DNA of 26,954 nucleotides. Source: an uncultured Collinsella sp. Lineage in GTDB: Bacteria; Actinomycetota; Coriobacteriia; Coriobacteriales; Coriobacteriaceae. The notes beneath the pieces were generated by a model. It was not told the DNA's origin. It searched no databases and saw nothing but the letters and a program-made list of their open reading frames with translations. Where the stretch lies: positions 1 through 26,954 of the forward strand of contig UQMV01000032.1 of NCBI GenBank assembly GCA_900542315.1, read 5' to 3'. Positions 1 to 7,715 of this stretch are shown piece after piece. Made by a program: the position numbers and the translations under genes. How positions within the stretch are numbered: position 1 is the first letter of the stretch; every line of letters starts with the position of its first letter.

Positions 1-145
1 ATGTGCCCGAGTAATCCTTGATCTCGCAAGCGGGCTCGTCGGCCCGCCAGGCGCCGAAGACGCCGTCCTCGACCATGAGGTAGCCGCCCAGCTGCGGCCC
101 CGCCGGCAGGAAGAACTTGTCGGCCTTGATAGCATACGTGCTCAT
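1..145 (-). CDS. nagA: N-acetylglucosamine-6-phosphate deacetylase, N-terminal fragment
   Basis: Only the first 48 codons are present; the gene runs off the left edge. The translation begins MSTYAIKADKFFLPAGPQ, then GGYLMVEDGVFG, which matches the opening of Gram-positive NagA proteins (IKAD-FF, then GGYLE-V-DG-FG). NagA removes the acetyl group from GlcNAc-6-phosphate in the cytoplasm, giving glucosamine-6-phosphate for NagB. The catalytic metal-binding residues lie in the missing part. The ATG at 145 follows GGGAG with a 5-base gap. It lies 143 bp downstream of a GntR-family regulator on the same strand, the usual nagR/nagA association. The family assignment rests on a short N-terminus plus this context. 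Confidence 0.72.
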   Translation of the reverse strand, partial: MSTYAIKADKFFLPAGPQLGGYLMVEDGVFGAWRADEPACEIKDYSGT

Positions 146-288
146 CTATGCTCCCGTACCCGCAGTGTGTTTAAGGGCGGGTCAAAAACCACTGCATTGT
201 TAATTTGAGCGATTGTTCATTGCCTTCTACCGCTCGGCACACTTTGCACCCGTCGCAAAACACGCCAAGCCGTTTATACCCAATAACA

Positions 289-1020
289 CTAGACGGCGCG
301 GTTGTGGTAGACCTTGTACTTAAACTGGTCGGCGCGCGCAACCGAACGCGTATACTCGATGACCTCGTTGCTCATGTCATAGGTGGTACGAATCAAATCC
401 AAGACCGGCGCGCCTTCGGCAATCTCGAGCAGACGAGCGTCGGAATGACGGGCAATACTCGCATAGAACTCTTCCTCGGCCAGGCGAACTTTCTCGTGAT
501 AGTCCTGCTCGATCATGTCGTACAGCGATTTGTTCTCAATCATGGGGCGCTTAAGCGCAAAGAACTTGCGGCTCGGCAAATACGTACACTCAATCATCAG
601 CGGCACACCGTCGGCAATGCGTAGACGCTTGATCTTGTACAAACGCTCGCCCAGACGCGCATTCATCTCTACGGCAATATTCTTGTCGGCCTCGACCTCG
701 GTAAACTCAAGAATCGTCGTCTTGGGTACACGGCCGATTGCCTTCATCTGCTCGGTAAAGCTATAGGTCTGCGTGAGGTTTGCCGTCTGCAGAGAGCGAT
801 CGCACACCATGGTCCCACGGCCGCGCTGACGAACCACCAAGCCCAGGCGCTCAAGCTCCTGCAGGGCAAGGCGAACCGTCGTACGCGAGAGCCCGTAGCG
901 CTCCGACAAGTCTCGCTCAGACGGCAAATAGTCGCCGGGTCGAAGTTCGTGATCGATTTTATCGGTCAGCAAATCGACGAGCTGATCGTACAGAGGTTGT
1001 TTGCGCGCTCCCATTGCCAT
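289..1020 (-). CDS. nagR: GntR/HutC-family transcriptional regulator, NagR-like
   Basis: This 243-residue cytoplasmic repressor has an N-terminal winged helix (about residues 5-75: PLYDQLVDLLTDKI, then LPSERDLSERYGLSRTTVR, then LERLGLV), followed by a UTRA effector domain (about 90-240). That is the HutC branch of GntR. Family members in this branch, such as NagR/YvoA and DasR, sense amino-sugar phosphates. The neighbouring nagA supports that ligand, but by inference. I chose the ATG at 1020 (MAMGARKQ) because AGGT lies 6 bases upstream. An in-frame GTG at 1071 would place the start inside the operator-like palindrome and adds residues the family lacks. Autoregulation is likely, because TGGT-N4-ACCA at 1052-1063 lies between the promoter and the start. 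Confidence 0.85.
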   Translation of the reverse strand: MAMGARKQPLYDQLVDLLTDKIDHELRPGDYLPSERDLSERYGLSRTTVRLALQELERLGLVVRQRGRGTMVCDRSLQTANLTQTYSFTEQMKAIGRVPKTTILEFTEVEADKNIAVEMNARLGERLYKIKRLRIADGVPLMIECTYLPSRKFFALKRPMIENKSLYDMIEQDYHEKVRLAEEEFYASIARHSDARLLEIAEGAPVLDLIRTTYDMSNEVIEYTRSVARADQFKYKVYHNRAV

Positions 1021-1051
1021 AATGATACCTGCCGGATAAATGACTCGAAAT

Positions 1052-1063
1052 TGGTTGTAACCA
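1052..1063. promoter_or_regulatory. Candidate NagR/DasR-type operator
   Basis: The sequence TGGTTGTAACCA is a 12-base inverted repeat of the form TGGT-N4-ACCA. This is the core of operators bound by the NagR/DasR (HutC) regulators. It lies just downstream of an extended -10 element and 32 bases upstream of the nagR start codon, so bound repressor would block early transcription. No second clear copy was seen in the nagR-nagA gap. Confidence 0.55.
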
Positions 1064-1073
1064 GACACCACGT

Positions 1074-1082
1074 ACTATAGCA
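1074..1082 (-). promoter_or_regulatory. Extended -10 promoter of nagR
   Basis: On the minus strand the sequence reads TGCTATAGT, an extended -10 (TGnTATAnT), about 55 bases upstream of the nagR start. A TTGACC at 1103-1108 lies 23 bases away, too far for a normal -35 spacer, so the extended -10 probably carries the promoter. Confidence 0.45.
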
Positions 1083-1174
1083 GTTTTAATGGAATAACAG
1101 CAGGTCAACCCATATATTTCAATTTTTACGAGTAGATAAGCTTTACACTGTAATACCAATCTCTCCCGCAACGC

Positions 1175-1212
1175 AAAAAGCCCGTTAGAACGATGTCCGT
1201 TCTAACGGGCTT
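1175..1212 (-). terminator. Rho-independent terminator of the SurA-like gene
   Basis: A perfect 15-bp stem (1178-1192 with 1198-1212, 5-base loop) is followed on the minus strand by a run of T (1175-1179). It lies 43 bp past the stop codon of the SurA-like gene and isolates it from nagR. Confidence 0.85.
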
Positions 1213-1254
1213 CATCAGATATTTCGGCTACGCACTCGGAAGCTCAGGCGAACC

Positions 1255-2337
1255 TTACGCAAACAGGCCGTAGATGCTGATGTTGGCCTTGGCGTACAGG
1301 CCGTTGGCGTACCCGGTCCACTTGGAGCTGGCGCTGGAGGCCTGCGAAGAATACTGCTGATAGGCGGTGTAGTAGGCGGTCATGGCCTGCTTATAGGTTG
1401 CGCTATCGGCGGTAAAGGCGTCGTTGGCGAAGGCCTTAGCGTAGGTGCTGTTCTCGTCCTTCCAGGTGCCCTTCTCGCTATCCCACTCGTCACCGGCAAG
1501 GTTGATGATGTAGTCGGCATAATCCTTGCTCGCGGTGTCCTCGTTGCCGTCGGAAGGCTCGGTTGGAGCGGTCGGCATACTCGCACTATCGCCCGCCTTC
1601 TTCTTGTAGAGCTTCTGCAGCGTCGCGGACTGACGGACAATCTGCTTGGCCTGGTCCTTGGACACGCCATACTGCTTGGCCATGGTCTTGTAGTCGGAGG
1701 TGCCGATAGAATCCTCGGCGTACTTCTTCATTTCCTTAGAAGAGACAGTGATGCCCTCGTCCTCGGCAGCATCGAGTAGGATCTTGTTGCGCACATAGGA
1801 CAGGATGACGTCGGCGGACGGAGCGGTGTAATTACCATCGCTATTCTTGACTTTATCGAGGCTATACTGGCTCTCGATGGCCTCGCGCGCGGTGATATCG
1901 CTCTTCTTGCCGTTGTAGCTATAGCTTGCCACAGTCGAATCGAGCTGGTCCTCGGTGAGGGTAGCCGAGCCGACACCCTTGCCGCCAAAGCCGCCATTGC
2001 CAATAAAGAAGCCGACCACCGCAGCAATCACGACGGCGACCACAAAGGCGGCAATCATCGTCTTTTTGTGCTTGGATGCATGGCCGTCCTCGGCGGAGTC
2101 GTCGTCCTCGTCCTGCTCCTCGGGCATCAGATTCTCGTCAGCGGCATCCGCGGCAATCTGAGCCTCCAGGCGGGCGTCCTCCTCCTCGGCGGTCGTGCCG
2201 GCGGCAATATGTTCGGCAGACGTGCCGGCGACCAGATCGATCTTCTCGTCCTCATCACCGTCGGGGCCTTCGCCGCGCTCGATGATCTGGATGCCGTCGA
2301 TCTCGTCCTTCTCGTCCTTCTTTTGAATCAGACCCAT
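1255..2337 (-). CDS. Membrane-anchored SurA/PpiC-like N-domain protein, probable extracytoplasmic chaperone
   Basis: A 360-residue protein with three parts. Residues 1-92 are a very acidic, low-complexity cytoplasmic segment (runs such as EEQDEDDDSAEDGH). Residues 94-112 are one transmembrane helix (IAAFVVAVVIAAVVGFF) preceded by KHKK, which predicts an outside C-terminus. Residues 120-360 are extracytoplasmic and begin with a helical block (ITAREAIESQYSLDK, then VILSYVRNKILLDAAEDEG) like the SurA/PrsA N-terminal chaperone domain. I see no parvulin isomerase core, so catalysis is doubtful and a folding or holding role is inferred. The ATG follows AAGGAG by 9 bases. It appears to be transcribed alone, with a strong terminator behind it. 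Confidence 0.7.
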   Translation of the reverse strand: MGLIQKKDEKDEIDGIQIIERGEGPDGDEDEKIDLVAGTSAEHIAAGTTAEEEDARLEAQIAADAADENLMPEEQDEDDDSAEDGHASKHKKTMIAAFVVAVVIAAVVGFFIGNGGFGGKGVGSATLTEDQLDSTVASYSYNGKKSDITAREAIESQYSLDKVKNSDGNYTAPSADVILSYVRNKILLDAAEDEGITVSSKEMKKYAEDSIGTSDYKTMAKQYGVSKDQAKQIVRQSATLQKLYKKKAGDSASMPTAPTEPSDGNEDTASKDYADYIINLAGDEWDSEKGTWKDENSTYAKAFANDAFTADSATYKQAMTAYYTAYQQYSSQASSASSKWTGYANGLYAKANISIYGLFA

Positions 2338-2380
2338 AGTCAGCTACTCCTTATTGGGAACACAATCCCTAACAGAATAC

Positions 2381-2399
2381 GCCCGACGAGGCGCCGGGC
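2381..2399. other. Small hairpin upstream of the SurA-like gene
   Basis: Bases 2381-2388 pair with 2392-2399 (8 bp including one G-U, 3-base loop). There is no T run on either side. It lies in the leader of the SurA-like gene or the trailer of the dehydrogenase operon; its function is unknown. Confidence 0.35.
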
Positions 2400-2420
2400 A
2401 TATTGATTCTTAGGTTATAC

Positions 2421-2451
2421 GCAAACACTTAAGTACTATTTAGGCGTTTGC
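2421..2451 (-). terminator. Weak hairpin after the dehydrogenase operon
   Basis: Bases 2421-2432 and 2440-2451 form an imperfect 12-bp stem with a 7-base loop, starting 12 bp past the stop of the isocitrate-dehydrogenase-family gene. No T run follows, so termination here is only possible. Confidence 0.35.
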
Positions 2452-2463
2452 AGCCTGCATGTC

Positions 2464-3549
2464 TTAGGCCAAGTGCTCAATAACGGCATCGGCGAAGGCC
2501 TGCGTACCCACCGCACCCTCGACGGAACCGGTCTGGGCACGACGCACGTCGCCGGTAACCTGCTTACCCTCGTCGAGCGTGGCGGACACGGCGGCGCGGA
2601 TACGATTGGCAGCATCGTTCTCGCCCAGATGATCGAGCATCATAGCCGCAGACAGAATCTCGGCCGTGGGGTTGGCGATATCCTGACCAGCGATATCGGG
2701 CGCGGAGCCGTGCGTTGCCTCGAAGATGGCGCAGTCGGCACCGATGTTGGAGCCGGGGGCCATACCCAGGCCACCCACCAGGCCAGCGCACAGGTCGCTC
2801 ACAATGTCACCGTACAGATTGGGCAGCACCAGGACATCGAAGTCGTCGGGGTTTTGGACCAGGCCCATGCAGGTGGCGTCGACGATCTTGTCGTTGAACT
2901 CAATATCAGGATAGTTGGCGGCCACCTCGCGCGCCACGTGCAGGAACAGGCCATCGGTCGCCTTCATGATGTTGGCCTTGTGCACGGCCGTCACCTTTTT
3001 GCGGCCGCAGCGGCGGGCGTACTCAAAGGCATACTCCACAATACGGCGGCTCTTGGCGATGGAGATCGGCTTGATCGAGATCGCGGAATCGGCGGCGAAG
3101 GTCTTTTGGCCCGAACGCTCGACGAGCTGCGAGAGCTCCTCGACCTCGGCAGCGCCCTCATCGAACTCGATGCCGGCGTAGAGGTCCTCGGTGTTCTCGC
3201 GCACGATGACCAGGTCGACGTCGCGGAAGCGCGAGCCGTCGCCCGGCTGCGACAGGCAAGGGCGCACGCAGGCATACAGGTCGAAGTGCTTTCGCAGGGC
3301 CACATTGACGCTGCGGAAACCCGTACCGACCGGCGTGGTGATGGGGCCCTTGATAGCAACCTTGGTCTCGGCGACCGCGTCGAGCACGTGCTGAGGCAGT
3401 GGCGTGCCAAACTCGTCCATGACGCCGGCACCGGCCTCTTGGACGTTCCAATTGATCTGGACACCGGTGGCCTCGACCACGCGGCGCATGGCCTGCGTAA
3501 TCTCGGGACCGATACCGTCACCGGGAATCAGGACTACATCGTGCGCCAT
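2464..3549 (-). CDS. Isocitrate/isopropylmalate dehydrogenase family enzyme, probably NAD-dependent isocitrate dehydrogenase
   Basis: This 361-residue cytoplasmic beta-decarboxylating dehydrogenase has the family landmarks in order: LIPGDGIGPEI (7-17), a substrate loop with SVNVALRK (~100), VRENTEDLYAG (~115-125), an AVHKANIMK catalytic-lysine region (~190), and a nucleotide-binding stretch NLYGDIVSDL followed by EATHGSAPDIAG. The ENTEDLYAG form and the SVN loop favour isocitrate over 3-isopropylmalate, and no leucine genes are nearby. It would make 2-oxoglutarate for amino acid synthesis in an organism with a partial TCA cycle (inference). It is the last gene of a four-gene operon; its GAGGAG ribosome site overlaps the end of the HEAT-repeat gene 6 bp upstream. 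Confidence 0.85.
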   Translation of the reverse strand: MAHDVVLIPGDGIGPEITQAMRRVVEATGVQINWNVQEAGAGVMDEFGTPLPQHVLDAVAETKVAIKGPITTPVGTGFRSVNVALRKHFDLYACVRPCLSQPGDGSRFRDVDLVIVRENTEDLYAGIEFDEGAAEVEELSQLVERSGQKTFAADSAISIKPISIAKSRRIVEYAFEYARRCGRKKVTAVHKANIMKATDGLFLHVAREVAANYPDIEFNDKIVDATCMGLVQNPDDFDVLVLPNLYGDIVSDLCAGLVGGLGMAPGSNIGADCAIFEATHGSAPDIAGQDIANPTAEILSAAMMLDHLGENDAANRIRAAVSATLDEGKQVTGDVRRAQTGSVEGAVGTQAFADAVIEHLA

Positions 3550-3555
3550 AATCTG

Positions 3556-4254
3556 TTACTCCTCGTCTTCGGCGGCCTCAGATTTTTTAACGCTAGCACG
3601 CTTCTTCTTTTTGGAGAGATCCAGGCCAAAACGTTTAACAAGCATTTCGTAAATCTCGCTCGAACGGGCCTTGAGATAGCTGCCCTTGCCGTTCTCGGCA
3701 TCGAACTTAAGGCGCAGCGCAAGCTTCTCGGCGACCTCGGCGTCGATCTCGCCCTGGCCAAACTCGTACAGGCAACCGAGCATATCGCGATACTCGAGGT
3801 CGCCGTGGTAGCACTGGATGGCCTCGTCCAGGATGGGCCAAGCCTCGCGCGAACGCTCGACGCTCGTGGCGCCCCACACGCACAGCAGGCGGAAGGCGGC
3901 ATAGCGCAGCGTGGAGGAAATCTCGTCGAACAGCGCGGTCTCGGCGCCCTCAAAGGCATCGCCCAGCTGCTCGGGGCAGGTAGTGGCGAGCGCAGCTAAG
4001 GCATCGAGAGCCTCCCAGCGGGTCTGAGCCTCGGGGCGGTCGAGTGCCTCGATCAGCGCGGGCACGCAGGGCACGACGCGCTGCGGATCGCGCTCGGCAA
4101 GCAGGTGCAGCACGCGGGCGGCAAACTGACGGATGCGGCGCGTGGGGCAGCCGAGCTCCTTGACCAGACGGTCGACGGCGTTCTCGTTCTCCTCTGCCAG
4201 CTGAAGCTGTGCCAGCTCCTCGTCGGTGAGCTGTTCGTCTTTGTTTTCTGCCAT
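3556..4254 (-). CDS. HEAT-repeat protein of unknown function
   Basis: This 232-residue soluble protein is nearly all helical. Residues 30-150 contain two to three HEAT-like helix pairs (for example RRIRQFAARVLHLLAERDPQRV, in part, then LIEALDRPEAQTRWEALDALAALA). The N-terminus is acidic and the C-terminus ends in a Lys-rich then acidic tail (LSKKKKRA, then EDEE). HEAT repeats act as protein-binding scaffolds, and nothing here suggests catalysis. It is 6 bp upstream of the isocitrate-dehydrogenase-family gene and 15 bp downstream of a small membrane protein gene, so it is co-transcribed with both. A role in regulating or assembling the neighbouring enzymes is speculation. Confidence 0.75.
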   Translation of the reverse strand: MAENKDEQLTDEELAQLQLAEENENAVDRLVKELGCPTRRIRQFAARVLHLLAERDPQRVVPCVPALIEALDRPEAQTRWEALDALAALATTCPEQLGDAFEGAETALFDEISSTLRYAAFRLLCVWGATSVERSREAWPILDEAIQCYHGDLEYRDMLGCLYEFGQGEIDAEVAEKLALRLKFDAENGKGSYLKARSSEIYEMLVKRFGLDLSKKKKRASVKKSEAAEDEE

Positions 4255-4269
4255 AGTTACCTCTTCTTA

Positions 4270-4698
4270 CTATTTCTTAGCGTGCTTGCCAGCACCCTTG
4301 CTGTCATCGGTGACCGAGATGAGCTGTCGGTCGGCCGCGCCATTGCGACGCGCACGGCGGCGTTCCTCAGCGTCGCCCGCGTCGGCGGCGGCGCGATGAG
4401 CCTTGTTGACGTTAAAGACCTCGTCGTGCTTGCGCCACGGACCGACGGACTCGCCAAAGCTCATCTTAAGACCGGCGATAAAGCCGCCGAGCCAGCCGAT
4501 TGGCGCAAACTGCACCAGCGGGAACAGCGAGAACACCCAGGTCAGTAGGACGACTGCCGCCGCGCCTGCAAAATTGGCGATCCAGTAGTCGCGCTTGGTG
4601 ATGACGCGCTTTTCGCACGCCCACTGGCCGCACAAAAAGCCGATGTAGATCGCAAAGAGAAAGAGCACCAGCGCGAGCACCACGAACGTCCAGCTCAT
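4270..4698 (-). CDS. Small membrane protein of unknown function
   Basis: This 142-residue protein has one transmembrane helix at residues 3-22 (FVVLALVLFLFAIYIGFLCG) and another hydrophobic region at about 43-75 (ANFAGAAAVVLLTWVFSLFP, then IGWLGGFIAGL). The remaining C-terminal half is cytoplasmic-looking and rich in Arg, Lys and Asp (ERRRARRNG). I chose the ATG at 4698 because GGGGAG lies 8 bases upstream. A longer reading frame would begin inside the upstream gene. It follows that gene by 5 bp and precedes the HEAT-repeat gene by 15 bp, in one operon. I do not recognise the family. Confidence 0.7.
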   Translation of the reverse strand: MSWTFVVLALVLFLFAIYIGFLCGQWACEKRVITKRDYWIANFAGAAAVVLLTWVFSLFPLVQFAPIGWLGGFIAGLKMSFGESVGPWRKHDEVFNVNKAHRAAADAGDAEERRRARRNGAADRQLISVTDDSKGAGKHAKK

Positions 4699-4703
4699 GG
4701 GCG

Positions 4704-5783
4704 CTACTCCCCGTGATGGTGGCCGCAGCAGCACTCGTGGCCGTCATCATGGCCGTGGCCGCCGCAGCACTCGTGGTCCTCGCCATGGTGGTGGCCGCAA
4801 CCGCAATCATGATCGTCGCCGTGCTCGCCGCAACCGCAGCCGTCCTCGTGAGCGCCATGCTCTTCGGGACGATACTGCGACCAGTCCAGACCGGCGGCGA
4901 TGGCGTCGGCCTCCTCCTTGTAGAGAACCGTGATGGCCTGGGTGCCCAGCTTGGCACCACCGATGGCGTCGAGCATGTCGTAGAGCGTAAAGGCCACGTC
5001 GGCACCGGGCAGCGCGAGCTCGCGATCGTCGGCGTAAGCGAGCGCCAGGCGCAGGTCCTTAATGAAGTGCTCAACCATAAAGCCGGGCTTGTAGTCGCCG
5101 TCGAGCGCCTTGGGCGCCAGGCTCTCCATGGCGCCGGACTTACCGGTGCCGCCCAGGATCATCTGACGGGTCTTCTCCAGATCGAGGCCGCTCAGCTCAG
5201 CAAACGCCATGGCGTCTGCCATGCCGACCATACAGGCGCCCAGCGACACCTGGTTGGCGAGCTTGGCAGCCTGGCCCTTGCCGGCGCCGTCGAAGCAGCA
5301 GATGGTTGCCGCAAAGGTGGAAAGGATATCGCGGACCGGCGCGATGTCGTTCTCGGTAGCGCCTACGATAGCCGTGAGCGTACCGGCGATAGCGCCCGAC
5401 TCGCCGCCGGTGACGGGGCAGTCAAATGCCATACGACCAGAAACCTGGGCGGCCTCGGCAATGTCACGCGCCAGCTCGGGCGAGCTCGTGGTGAGGTCGA
5501 TCAGGACCGCGCCGGGCTTAGTGCACGCGAGCAGACCGTCGCCCGCCAGGTAGAGCTCCTCGACCTCGGAGGGATAACCCACCATGGTAAAGACGACATC
5601 GGCGTTCGCCGCGGCATCTGCCGGCGTATCGGCCCAAACGGCACCGCGCTCGATAAGCGCGGCAGCCTTGGACTTGGTGCGGTTGTTGACCGTGACGGGA
5701 TAGCCGGCATCCAGGATGTGACCGGCGATGGGGGCACCCATAATTCCGGTGCCGATAAATGCGACGGAGAGCTTGTTTGCCAT
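4704..5783 (-). CDS. Beta-hydroxyacid dehydrogenase (HIBADH/GarR family) with a Cys/His-rich metal-binding tail
   Basis: Residues 1-~300 form a standard NAD(P)-dependent beta-hydroxyacid dehydrogenase: a Rossmann motif FIGTGIMGAPIA (9-20), a substrate loop CPVTGGESGA, the catalytic-lysine motif GKGQAAKLANQ, and FIKDLRLALAYA. Relatives reduce tartronate semialdehyde or oxidise 3-hydroxyisobutyrate or similar acids; the exact substrate cannot be read here. Family members are usually about 290-300 residues. This one has 359. The extra tail (307-359) holds 14 His and 9 Cys in 53 residues, in repeated blocks such as CGCGHHHGEDHECC, mixed with Asp and Glu. It should bind several soft or borderline metal ions (Zn, Ni, Cu). 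It is the first gene of the four-gene operon; AAAGG lies upstream of the ATG. Confidence 0.85.
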   Translation of the reverse strand: MANKLSVAFIGTGIMGAPIAGHILDAGYPVTVNNRTKSKAAALIERGAVWADTPADAAANADVVFTMVGYPSEVEELYLAGDGLLACTKPGAVLIDLTTSSPELARDIAEAAQVSGRMAFDCPVTGGESGAIAGTLTAIVGATENDIAPVRDILSTFAATICCFDGAGKGQAAKLANQVSLGACMVGMADAMAFAELSGLDLEKTRQMILGGTGKSGAMESLAPKALDGDYKPGFMVEHFIKDLRLALAYADDRELALPGADVAFTLYDMLDAIGGAKLGTQAITVLYKEEADAIAAGLDWSQYRPEEHGAHEDGCGCGEHGDDHDCGCGHHHGEDHECCGGHGHDDGHECCCGHHHGE

Positions 5784-5875
5784 GAAACCTTTCCTTTTGG
5801 GTTGGGTGTTATTACCAGGTTGAATACTCAGTGCCAGCGCTTGAGCTGCGGGGCGCCTGTGGTCGTAGCGCCTGT

Positions 5876-6829
5876 CTACTCACCACGCACACGGCGTGCG
5901 ATGCGGTCGGAAAGCGAGGCTTTCTCGGCGCGGTTCTTGCCCCAAAACGCAAGCGCCACCATGCCGGGCCCCACGTGCGAGCCAATGGTAGGACCGACGG
6001 AACTACGGATAATCGTGACGTCGGCGCAACCTTCCTCCTTGCGAACGGCAGCCTCGAGCCAGTCACCATCCTTCTCGGCATCGGCCGTCATGATGGCGAT
6101 GGGCATGGTGCGATCGGGCACATAGTTCTCGCGGAACGACTTGAGGATGGACTTGAGCGCCTTCTTGCGGCCGCGGTTGACGCCGATCAGCGACAGCGAG
6201 CCGGCAAGGTCGTAAGAGAGCTCGGGCTTGACGTCGAGCTTTGCCGTGAGCTGTGCCGCCGCAGGCGGAATGCGGCCGCCGGCAGCCAGCGCGTCAAAGC
6301 TCTCGAGCGTAAAGTAGCCGTGGACATAGGTCTTGGCCTCGTTTGCCCAGTCGACCAGCTGTTTGGCGGTGAGTCCCGCCGAGCGTTGACGGACGGCCTC
6401 GAGCGCCAAGAGCTCGCCGGTCGCACAGGGCAGAGCGTTGTCGACCACGTACAACTCAAAATCGGGATACTCGGCGCGCACGGCATCTGCCGCCTGGCAC
6501 GCGGAGTTGTAGCTCGACGACAGCGCCGAGGTAAAGCACAGGTAGACCGTGGGCGTGCCCTCTTTGGCGCACTCGGTAAAGAACTCGATATAGCGACCGA
6601 GCGACACGGCCGAGGTGGACACGCGGGCACCGGCGCGCATGCGGTCGTAGAACTCCTTGGGTGTGATGCTCGACCAGATGTCATCCGTGCGCTCCTCGCC
6701 ATCGATAATGAAGGGGAAACCCAGGATATCGACATCGAGGTTCGCGGCGACCTCGGGGCTAAAGTCGCAGCAGGTATCGACGACGATGCGGCAACGGTCC
6801 GAATGACCGGCGGATGCGGCCTTGTCCAT
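5876..6829 (-). CDS. DegV family fatty-acid-binding protein
   Basis: This 317-residue cytoplasmic protein has the two-domain DegV fold. The first domain opens with IVVDTCCDFSPEVA and contains the fatty-acid-contacting loop FTSALSSSYNSA (~100). The second contains TLESFDALAAGGRIP, which resembles the conserved region near the lipid tail. DegV/FakB proteins carry a fatty acid for phosphorylation by FakA, feeding exogenous fatty acids into phospholipid. No fakA is in the window. I chose the ATG at 6829 (MDKAAS) because AAGGAG lies 8 bases upstream; a TTG one codon earlier is possible. A terminator separates it from hpf upstream, and 92 bp separate it from the next operon. Confidence 0.88.
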   Translation of the reverse strand: MDKAASAGHSDRCRIVVDTCCDFSPEVAANLDVDILGFPFIIDGEERTDDIWSSITPKEFYDRMRAGARVSTSAVSLGRYIEFFTECAKEGTPTVYLCFTSALSSSYNSACQAADAVRAEYPDFELYVVDNALPCATGELLALEAVRQRSAGLTAKQLVDWANEAKTYVHGYFTLESFDALAAGGRIPPAAAQLTAKLDVKPELSYDLAGSLSLIGVNRGRKKALKSILKSFRENYVPDRTMPIAIMTADAEKDGDWLEAAVRKEEGCADVTIIRSSVGPTIGSHVGPGMVALAFWGKNRAEKASLSDRIARRVRGE

Positions 6830-6847
6830 CAAAGCGACTCCTTACGT

Positions 6848-6879
6848 AAAAAGGCGGCCACCCGCATGGGATGGCCGCC
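6848..6879 (-). terminator. Rho-independent terminator of hpf
   Basis: Bases 6853-6863 and 6868-6879 form an 11-bp stem with one bulged base and a 4-base loop. On the minus strand it is followed by TTTTT (6848-6852). It lies 30 bp past the hpf stop. A second small palindrome (6883-6904) lies between stop and terminator. Confidence 0.85.
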
Positions 6880-6908
6880 AACCGTTAACTCATGCAAGTT
6901 AACGTATT

Positions 6909-7493
6909 TTACTCGTCAAGTGTTTCGATGCGGGGCTTGATGATGCCATATCCACCATTCTTACGGTGATACACCACATTGATGAGGCCAGTCGTCGCGT
7001 TCTCGAACACGTAGAAGTCGTGGCCGAGCAGATCGGTCTGCACCAGCGCCTGCTCCTCAGTCATCGGGGTGACATCGATGACCTTCTCGCGGACGAGCAG
7101 GTCGTCCTCCTCCTCGGGCAGCAGCAGGTCGGCCAGATCCTCGACGCGCTCGACCGGTGCGACATCCGCCGCGCTGGCACCGCCCTGGCGGTTGTCCACG
7201 ACCTTGGTCTTGAACTTGCGCAGCTGGCGGGTGACCTTATCGGCGGAGAGGTCGATGGCGGCGTACATATCTGCACCGTGCTCGGCAACGCGAATCACCG
7301 AACCGCGAGCGCGAACCGTGACCTCGACGATTGCCGGGTTGGGGTTCGAGGGGTTCTTCTCATAGCGAAGTACAACGTCGACCGTCATGGGCTCGATATC
7401 GAAAACCTTGAGCGCCTCGCCGATCTTCTCATCCACATGCGCACGCAGAGCATCGGTTACCGTCGTCTTGCGTCCAGAAACCTTGATATCCAT
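6909..7493 (-). CDS. hpf: Long-form ribosome hibernation promoting factor
   Basis: This 194-residue protein has both domains of the long HPF form. The N-terminal domain (1-~100, MDIKVSGRKTTVTDALR) binds the 30S decoding region. After an acidic linker (LLLPEEEDDLL) comes the C-terminal dimerisation domain (~135-190, FYVFENATTGLINVVYHRKN, then GGYGIIKPR), which joins two 70S ribosomes into a 100S dimer in stationary phase or stress. I chose the ATG at 7493 because GGAG lies 6 bases upstream and the protein then begins at the conserved MDIKV; an upstream in-frame start adds 20 unconserved residues. It is transcribed alone. Confidence 0.92.
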   Translation of the reverse strand: MDIKVSGRKTTVTDALRAHVDEKIGEALKVFDIEPMTVDVVLRYEKNPSNPNPAIVEVTVRARGSVIRVAEHGADMYAAIDLSADKVTRQLRKFKTKVVDNRQGGASAADVAPVERVEDLADLLLPEEEDDLLVREKVIDVTPMTEEQALVQTDLLGHDFYVFENATTGLINVVYHRKNGGYGIIKPRIETLDE

Positions 7494-7715
7494 ACGTGGC
7501 TCCAATCTGCCTCGGGGACTTACTGTACTGGCTATGTACCCATTGCCGTGCATTTAATCACGCGGATTCCTAAAGACCCGAATAACGATTGCTTGATACC
7601 GCATACCGAAGTCTCGCACTTTTCCGTGGCAAAGTGCGCTATGGGAGGGCGTCGGCGGCTTTGTATTTGGTCCCGAAAATTAGCTTTGACCTGCTGGTTT
7701 TATTGGGATGAAAAA
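7494..7715. other. Gap upstream of hpf
   Basis: I see no gene in the 317 bases between hpf and the lipoprotein gene. The gap holds one palindrome at 7615-7638 (8-bp stem CGCACTTT/AAAGTGCG, 8-base loop), which could be a regulator site or structured leader for hpf, and at its right end the lipoprotein terminator. No convincing -10/-35 pair for hpf was found. Confidence 0.4.

Noticed and set aside
1021..1071. GTG start for the GntR regulator at 1071
   Set aside because: It would begin inside the promoter and operator, and the ATG at 1020 has a better-placed ribosome site and matches family N-termini.
2473..3999. Long plus-strand open frame (508 codons) opposite the isocitrate-dehydrogenase-family and HEAT genes
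   Set aside because: It is an antisense shadow of two well-supported minus-strand genes, a common effect of high GC. It has no domain and no ribosome site.
4713..6125. Long plus-strand open frame with an Ala/Val-rich start resembling membrane helices
   Set aside because: The apparent hydrophobic start is the reverse complement of the Cys/His-rich tail; the rest is antisense to the dehydrogenase and degV.
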